Source of the DNA: Lepidodermella squamata
Lineage: Eukaryota > Gastrotricha
Reading direction: 5' to 3'
Length of the DNA stretch: 64,000 nucleotides
Assembly: GCA_047495785.1 (NCBI GenBank)
Contig: JBLDXI010000017.1
Location: 868,001 to 932,000 of the forward strand
This document shows positions 58,265 through 64,000 of this stretch, in pieces (within the stretch, counting starts at the first letter, position 1; every line of letters begins with the position of its first letter). The translations under genes and the position numbers were made by a program. The notes beneath the pieces are model-generated. The model worked only from the letters and a program-made list of their open reading frames with translations, was not told where the DNA came from and searched no databases.

Positions 58265-59468
58265 TTTTATCATGTCAATTTGGCGTTGTCCGGAACTAGG
58301 TCAAGGATGAATCCAATCGTGAAAAGAATGTCATAACAATTTTCACCGGGGTCGATTACGGTAGTTCAAGGTATTGCGAAGGCCATAACACTTGACATGA
58401 CCGTAGCTGCGATCGTCAAGGTGAGTTTGACTCCAGATTACCAACTTACCAACAGGTAATTGTCCGAAACTAGGTTAGGGATGACTCCAATCATGGAACA
58501 AATGTCATAACAATGTCCAGCAGGGTCGATTACGGTAGTTTAAGATTTTCCGACGGCCATAACACCTAAATTGAGCGCAGCTGCCATCGTCAAGGTGAGT
58601 TTGACGCGAAGTTCCCAGCCGACCAACAGATAAGTGTCCGAAACTAGGTCAAGGATGAATCCCATCGTGAAAAAAATGTCATAACAATGTTCAGCGGGGT
58701 CGATTACGGTAGTCTACGGTATTCCGAAAGCCATAACACCCACATCGAGCTCAGCTGCGACGTTCAAAGTGGGTTTGACGCGAAATTCCCAACCTAAGAA
58801 CAGAATAATGTCCGAAACTAGGTCAGGGATGAATCCAATCATGAAACAAATGTCATAACAATCTTCAGCAGGGTCGATTACGGTAGTTTAAGATATACCG
58901 ACGGCCATAACACCTAAATTGAGCTCAGCTGCAATCGTCAAGGTGAGTTTGACGCGAAGTTCCCAACCGACCTGCAGATAAGTGTCCGAAACTAGGTCAA
59001 GGATGAATCCAATCATGAAACAAATGTCATAACAATCTTCAGCAGGGTCGATTATGGTATCCCACGGTATTCCGAAGGCCATAACACCCAAATTGAGCTC
59101 AGCTGCGACGTTCAAAGCAATTTAGACACCCTTTTCAGCAGATAATTGTCCGAAACTAGGTCAGGGATGAGTCTGATCAAAAAATTGAAGTCAAAATCAG
59201 ACTCGGCAGGGTCGAAAACACCCATAACACTCATCAGGGCACTCGAATAGTGCATGTCAAGCACAGCTGCTAAGAAAAACACGTTGTGGACACCCTGAAA
59301 CGTGAATTCAGCAGCGAAATTCGCAGGTGAGCGACAGGTGAGTGTTATATGGGCAAATTTGATGTCAATCGATTGCGGAGGTCCATAACAACTTTGTTAC
59401 AAAGCGGCAACTCTATAACAGTGACAGTTTTTTCAGCTGCTAAATTTCGCTGCTGACTTCAAGGCAGT
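58265..59468 (-). repeat. Right terminal inverted repeat
   Basis: About 1.2 kb. Six copies of the TCCGAAACTAGGTCAGGGAT-type motif, spaced about 165-180 bp, then an outer unique section matching the left end in inverted orientation. It has one to two subrepeats more than the left repeat, so the arrays have changed in length. Confidence 0.88.
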
Positions 59469-59476
59469 TTTTTATT
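59469..59476. repeat. Target-site duplication, right
   Basis: TTTTTATT directly outside the right repeat, identical to the left flank. Because it is a T-run, chance matching is possible but would have to coincide exactly with both TIR ends. Confidence 0.75.
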
Positions 59477-60247
59477 CAATTATTCATGCTATGATTTTGC
59501 TGCTGTGAGCATAATTGCCAGTTAAAATTTCGCGATTGAACCTATGGAGCAGGTGAAAAACTCGAATTCGAGATTTCGATTCGTTGTGGCAATGGCATTT
59601 TGGTCACAGGTATCACAATCTTTTTACATAGATCTTCATTGCTTATTCTAATAAGGTTGAGGTCCATAGAATTGGTTTCTTTCGCTTTTCGCCAAAATTC
59701 AGGGGCGCAATCAGCTGATTGCTTTGGTTGTTCAAACAACTACCAAAATCAAAAATCAAAAACCCCACTTCGGCCTTCTCTAGAAAATTGTTAAAATTGT
59801 TTAAAAATGAAGGAAATGTTTGCATAATATCCATAACAACTATTAAAAACCTTCTGGCTGAGCCCCTGCCCAAAATACACCTTTTGGTTTGAATTATTAT
59901 TCTGTTAAAAACAAATTTCGCTCACGAGTTTGTAAACATTTAACCACTTTTTATAATTTTTTTCATTTTGCATTTTCATTTTGTTCAAACAAATTTTCTA
60001 GCGATGTTGGTCTCGGTTACATTTTTGTGCCATCCATTTTCTTGATTCGGGAGAATCTGCAGATCTGGGCAGCGTTGCTGCCGGTAAATTTGGGGTTTCA
60101 GTAATTTTTCGCGAAGCTTCCTAATTAGGAAAGCGCGAAATTTGTTGTCAGGAAGGTCTGCAGATTTTCACCCGTTTCTTCATTTAATTTACTTTTAATA
60201 TGCAGCTTCTGCTAGATTTTTCTCATTTTTCTGATGCTTCTCCTGTT

Positions 60248-60507
60248 AGCGAAACCAAATTTACGGTGAGCGGAACCAAATTTTAGACTGTTCTAGGGGC
60301 CTGGAATCGATTTTCGGATATTTATTGCAGGTCAAGATTGGCCACAATAATTCTAGAAAATTCACCAATGAATTTAGCGCAACATTCTCTATAAGACGGA
60401 GTGTTTGGCTCAAAATTCATGTTTAGCCTAAAATCCGTAGAAATATTCAAAAATGACTCCTGGCATATTTCGACTATGGTTCCGCCCACAGTAAATTTGG
60501 TTCCGCT
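60248..60507. repeat. Inverted repeat of about 30-bp arms, 260 bp apart overall
   Basis: AGCGAAACCAAATTTACGGT on the left and its imperfect reverse complement (ending GGTTCCGCT) on the right. Could be a MITE or a solo TIR pair. No target-site duplication was clear. Confidence 0.45.
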
Positions 60508-60708
60508 TAAAGATATTCCGTTTCATATATTGCTGCTGCCCAAAAGGAGCAGTAAAAAATACGCAAAAATTGGGTCTTTTGCCCAACATCGCTAGTGAAA
60601 TTTTCTTTGAATTTAATGAAAATTCAAAAGAAAAAAGCTTTCAAAAATTGGTTGAATTTTGTCTAATTAGGTCTTAGGTCATAGATTGTCTTGTTTGTCT
60701 TGTTTGTC

Positions 60709-60772
60709 TTGTTGTCTCTTTTAGTGCCTCCGCTTATCGGCCGATAAGCGGAGGGACTGAAAGAGACAACAA
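60709..60772. repeat. 64-bp near-perfect palindrome
   Basis: Two 32-bp arms meet at CCGCTTATCGGCCGATAAGC without a loop, with two mismatches. It would form a cruciform. A second partial copy (AATAAGCGGAGTGTC and CTCCGCTTATT) follows within 40 bp. Confidence 0.75.
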
Positions 60773-61589
60773 GAAATAAGCGGAGTGTCCCTCCGCTTAT
60801 TAGTGATGATGAAACAATGGTAAAAAAGGGACATCGGAGTATAATTGCTTTAAGCTGGACATTACGGCTGACTTATAATTCGTAAATCAAAAAGGCTCAA
60901 AATTCGTACATTAAAAGTAACGCAAACGAAGGAAATACTCGGGATCAGAAACTCTGGAACGAGAGGGGAAGTCAGATCTCATGGCCAGAAAAATCTACAA
61001 TGCCATAATAGTAGTCAAGTATGTCTCTAGTGAATGGAATTGAAAGAAAAAATCCGAAGAAATGTGATCCAATCAGGTAAAAACCGACAATTACCGAACC
61101 AGTTATCATCGGGGTTTTCAGGGTGTTCTCCAGTAAATTTTAAATTTCTTTGGTAAAGTCGTGGATAAAGGATGGAAGATTCCTCCAGTGAGCTCAATTT
61201 CAAATAATTAGTTGAATTTCCTTAAAAAAATTGAAATTTCAAAATGGTTGCGCAACTTCTGGGAAAATTGATATTCGAAGGCGGACTAAAGTCGAAAAAC
61301 CCATTTTAGGTAAAATTTACAGCTGGAACCCGAAAAAATTAGGTGTCTACTTGAAACTTTATCTGTGAATCGACTCGCGATTTCCGAAGCATCAACGCGG
61401 AATTTATCACTTATCACTCATTCATTTAACGATTTATTATTAAGGAATACATACAAATATAAAAAAGAATTTCCAAAACAAGAAATTAAGGAAAAGGCGG
61501 AAAATCAGCAATAGAGCGCTGATATCGGAAAGTCATCGACATTGAATGAGCCAAACTCGAATCAAATCTGCATCGTAAGCATGTTAATT

Positions 61590-62933
61590 TCAAAATTCGA
61601 ATTCAGTGAATCGCAGAAAATTCTGGAGCTGATCTGGAATAGGCAGAGATTCGACGGCTTTCTCGCGTTCCGCCAAGCCATAAGGCAACTCTCGCAGGAT
61701 AACCGACCGGCAAGAGCGCTGAAGCGAACCAGAGAACCAATTAGCAAGATCGTGAATCAACGCAACTGTTGCATCCCGTTGCCTCGCCTCTTCTTCATTT
61801 CGGGTCTCAAATAGCATCATATCTTCAACATTAACTCCCCATTTAATGACGAGACATTCGAAGAAAAGACTTTCAAATAAGCCGAGCAATTGGGGCATGA
61901 AATCCTTCACCAATCGCAGCATTGAGGTGTATCGGTAAAGTTTCGCCTCGGGGTGGTAGCTCCGCAAACCGGCTCGAATCAAAGGTAAGATTCCATTCCT
62001 CATCACAGTTCTGAAAAATGGCACACAGAATTCTTTATATGCCCATGCTTTCAACAGGTTATGAAGCGCGAAAAATGCTCCGTCGAGAACGCCAGGAATA
62101 AGAAAGTCTTCGGATATATCAATCGGAACTGCTTCGTTGAGGATTGAAAGGGCAAAATCTGGATCAACGATTGCGATATAGAGCCAATAGTCTGCAATCG
62201 ATTTACAGTCCCAATGTGGATTATCTATCGGATCGTCTTCATACCAAACGTTGTAGATTTGCGGCGGCATGATGTAGTAGACTTGGTTTTTCGAAGCTTC
62301 CAAGATTTTCTGCATCGTTTTGCGGCATTTAGCAATCTCTTCGCTATCGATACTTTCAAGGTCTCGAGACATGTCAAGAAGGTCTGAGAAATTAGCCGCG
62401 GCTTTCACAGGCGGGACCCACTCGCCCTCGTAGATCAGTGGTACATCAGCTGATGCGCCATTTTCCAGCAGTAAATCGATAAAATCGTCGTTATTGATAG
62501 TTATAGCAATTGTCAAAAGTGCTTGCTTGTAACAAATTGGCAATGCGCAGTATTTCATAGCCGCAGCAAAGTGATGTCGCAGGTTAGCATCCAAAAGAAG
62601 ACTGATGTAGATCATATTCGCCGGTTTGACAGTTTTGTTAGACAGCAAATCACTGGCATTAGCGTGAATGTATGGGATGAAGTGTTTACAAACCATACCA
62701 AAATTGACATTGCCATCGGCTGAAGCAACAAATACGCACGGGCCATCGCTTTCCATCGGCCATTGAATCAGTGACACACCTCCATAATCGGTTTCATCGG
62801 TAGTAATGATGCAGGGTGAAGGAAAATCGGCAGCGGCTAAAATCGATTTAGCGACTTCAATCAGTGAAGTGGTGAACGCTTCGTCGAAAGGGCAATCTTT
62901 CCCCTCGCAGACGTATTTCGAATCATGAAACAT
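61590..62933 (-). CDS. ASB-like protein: ankyrin-type region plus SOCS box (second intact paralogue)
   Basis: Intronless, 447 residues from MFHDSKYVCEGKDCPFDEAF. An ATG 12 bp upstream (MAIEMFHD) is possible, but the paralogue begins at the matching Met. It shares the whole length with the gene at 48.0 kb: FIDLLLENGASADVPLIYEGEW, YYIMPPQIYNVWYEDD, RNGILPLIRAGLRSYHPEAKLYRYTSMLRLV, and the C-terminal SOCS box SLQRSCRSVILRELP with VESLPIPDQLQNFLRF. It probably acts as a substrate adaptor for an Elongin B/C-CUL5 ligase, as inferred from the box. The transposon lies between the two intact copies. Confidence 0.75.
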   Translation of the reverse strand: MFHDSKYVCEGKDCPFDEAFTTSLIEVAKSILAAADFPSPCIITTDETDYGGVSLIQWPMESDGPCVFVASADGNVNFGMVCKHFIPYIHANASDLLSNKTVKPANMIYISLLLDANLRHHFAAAMKYCALPICYKQALLTIAITINNDDFIDLLLENGASADVPLIYEGEWVPPVKAAANFSDLLDMSRDLESIDSEEIAKCRKTMQKILEASKNQVYYIMPPQIYNVWYEDDPIDNPHWDCKSIADYWLYIAIVDPDFALSILNEAVPIDISEDFLIPGVLDGAFFALHNLLKAWAYKEFCVPFFRTVMRNGILPLIRAGLRSYHPEAKLYRYTSMLRLVKDFMPQLLGLFESLFFECLVIKWGVNVEDMMLFETRNEEEARQRDATVALIHDLANWFSGSLQRSCRSVILRELPYGLAEREKAVESLPIPDQLQNFLRFTEFEF

Positions 62934-64000
62934 CTCTATAGCCATAAGAACAGTCAAAATAAATCAAGTGGTGAACAATCAAAAATTAGAAATGAAGAAG
63001 TAAAAATAAAGTGACAGGAGAAATTAAGGAGGATGTTTCATTTGTACGATTTCGAATTTCGCTCTTTTTTGAAGATTACCTCGATCTGAAACTTCTACTA
63101 CAATAGAATTTTTAGGTCAGATCATTTGGCATTTCGGCCAAATTTCACGCTTCAATAGGACAATCTGGCTAAGCTGAAGAGACTGAAAAATGTCATGTTA
63201 AAAATTGAAAGTTTTGTCGTTTCGTCAATCATTACCGAATTTCCAAAGTCTAGCCGACAAATTCTCACATTGACTTTGACGAATTCCAGATGAATTTCTC
63301 AACTTCAAAATCATAAGAAACAATCAATCGCTTTTCCTCACTTCGACATAATTTATTTAGGTACATCGTTTTTATCAAATTTGGATCATAAATAATCAGC
63401 ATTTAGTCGCACACACGAGCATGACTTCACGGACTCATGATGAGGTATTGGTAGCGTTAATTGCAGTAGAATGAAAGAAAACCCTGCTTTCACGCTGACT
63501 ATTCGATTCCAGTTCAGCGGATTTTCCACGAATTTCCATGATTTCTCATCGCAGTGGATTTCATGAAACTTTTCGCTTCGATTTTGGTGAATTTGTTCTG
63601 AATTCCTGAACGAATACATCGGATTCGGTAGAATAATTCTTACTACAGCAGATAAATCCAAGATAGGTCCTGTGAGATTCGAGTCACAGTAACGCATCGA
63701 GTCCTCCTCTGATTTGATTCTATCTTCAGTGATCTGATCTATATATTGGAAATATATTGGAAAGGCATCAGCTGCGCTCTCTAAAAATCAACTGCTTAAA
63801 AATTGAGCTTAGATAATTCCCATCAGATTCCTTTTGGCAATTCTTTTTCGCCCTCAACTGGAAACACGCTAAATGAGGTCCGGTATCTGCGGCTCTCCGT
63901 CCTAAAATCAACAAGAAATGTCATAAAGAGAACCATTTTCGCGATGATTTTGCAACGGCGGGATCCGATTTACTTCATTTTCTTACCTATATCGGAAAAT
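62934..64000. other. Right edge, no supported gene
   Basis: AT-rich. A 103-residue minus-strand open frame at 63,386-63,697 has no recognisable domain and no splice support. Any gene may start beyond the edge. Confidence 0.45.

Larger units (their letters stand above)
49801..59468. mobile_element. Large Mutator-like DNA transposon, about 9.7 kb, with long tandem-repeat TIRs
   Basis: Left end ACTGCTTTGAAGTCAGCAGC matches the reverse complement of the right end ACTGCCTTGAAGTCAGCAGC. Direct copies of TTTTTATT lie just outside both ends (49793-49800 and 59469-59476). If the terminal A is excluded, the duplication becomes the 9-bp TTTTTTATT. Inside are two minus-strand spliced genes: a DDE-type transposase and an OTU-like protease gene. 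Long TIRs, an 8-9 bp duplication and a C(2)H-bearing DDE transposase fit Mutator-like elements best. hAT also has a C/D(2)H motif and 8-bp duplications, but lacks long TIRs. All exons are open, so the copy may be recently active. Confidence 0.85.
59477..61589. other. Intergenic with several small inverted repeats
   Basis: About 2.1 kb without a supported gene. It contains an inverted repeat of about 30 bp per arm at 60,248-60,507 and a 64-bp palindrome at 60,709-60,772 preceded by three CTTGTTTGT repeats. Confidence 0.45.

Noticed and set aside
1-64000. Prokaryotic signals such as CRISPR arrays, ribosome-binding sites and operon terminators
   Set aside because: Introns, metazoan proteins and AATAAA signals show a nuclear animal genome. 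No regularly spaced CRISPR-like array was seen.
1-64000. tRNA or rRNA genes
   Set aside because: None recognised by eye. A tRNA covariance scan was not possible here.

Overview
The window is animal nuclear DNA. Genes are split by short introns (many of about 45-75 bp, with U-rich TTTCAG-type acceptors), intergenic DNA is AT-rich, and the conserved proteins are metazoan. Several neighbouring genes are very close: a stop/start overlap at 24,050, and an AATAAA followed by a T-rich AG acceptor before 8,855 and before 26,671. This resembles operons resolved by trans-splicing. A nematode or nematode-like invertebrate is the best guess. It is an inference, not a proof.

Layout. 1-6.2 kb (+): the 3' part of a TYW4/LCMT2-like kelch protein, then a complete PXA-RGS-PX-nexin-C sorting nexin (SNX13/14/25 family). 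7.6-18.2 kb (+): an FKBP8-like membrane-anchored protein, then five tandem saccharopine-dehydrogenase-like (SCCPDH) genes in two subfamilies. B and C carry a probable gene-conversion tract, and D has an intron swollen by two MITE-like elements. 19.3-27.4 kb (+): housekeeping genes, namely a C7orf25/UPF0415 homologue (GC-AG intron holding a dead Helitron helicase), POP7, a THUMPD2-like methyltransferase (intron holding a MULE fossil) and POLR2G/RPB7. 28.4-31.3 kb (-): ZC3H14/Nab2. 32.5-33.8 kb (+): an unrecognised basic protein.

35.1-49.4 kb is an accessory cluster of secreted PAN/apple-like proteins (one MAM-like plus PAN, others with paired PAN-like modules, one with a Gly/Thr/Ala mucin-like stretch) and ankyrin/SOCS-box (ASB-like) genes. 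A 4,728-bp segment, 38,591-43,318, is repeated head-to-tail as 43,319-48,046, apparently without change. It duplicates one PAN gene and one ASB-like pseudogene and truncates another PAN gene at the junction.

49.8-59.5 kb is the most interesting object: a complete-looking DNA transposon of about 9.7 kb. It has long terminal inverted repeats of about 1.0 and 1.2 kb built from tandem subrepeats of about 175 bp, and an 8-9 bp target-site duplication. It carries two spliced minus-strand genes: a 669-residue DDE-type (Mutator-like) transposase, and a multi-exon gene whose product looks like an OTU-family cysteine protease fused to a linker with a PPxY motif, a KAPK-repeat tail and a novel C-terminal region. 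The element separates two intact ASB-like paralogues (48.0-49.4 and 61.6-62.9 kb). The last kilobase has no gene I can support.

Exon boundaries were assigned by hand from GT/GC-AG signals, codon phase and similarity among paralogues. Family names come from recognised motifs, not from a search.
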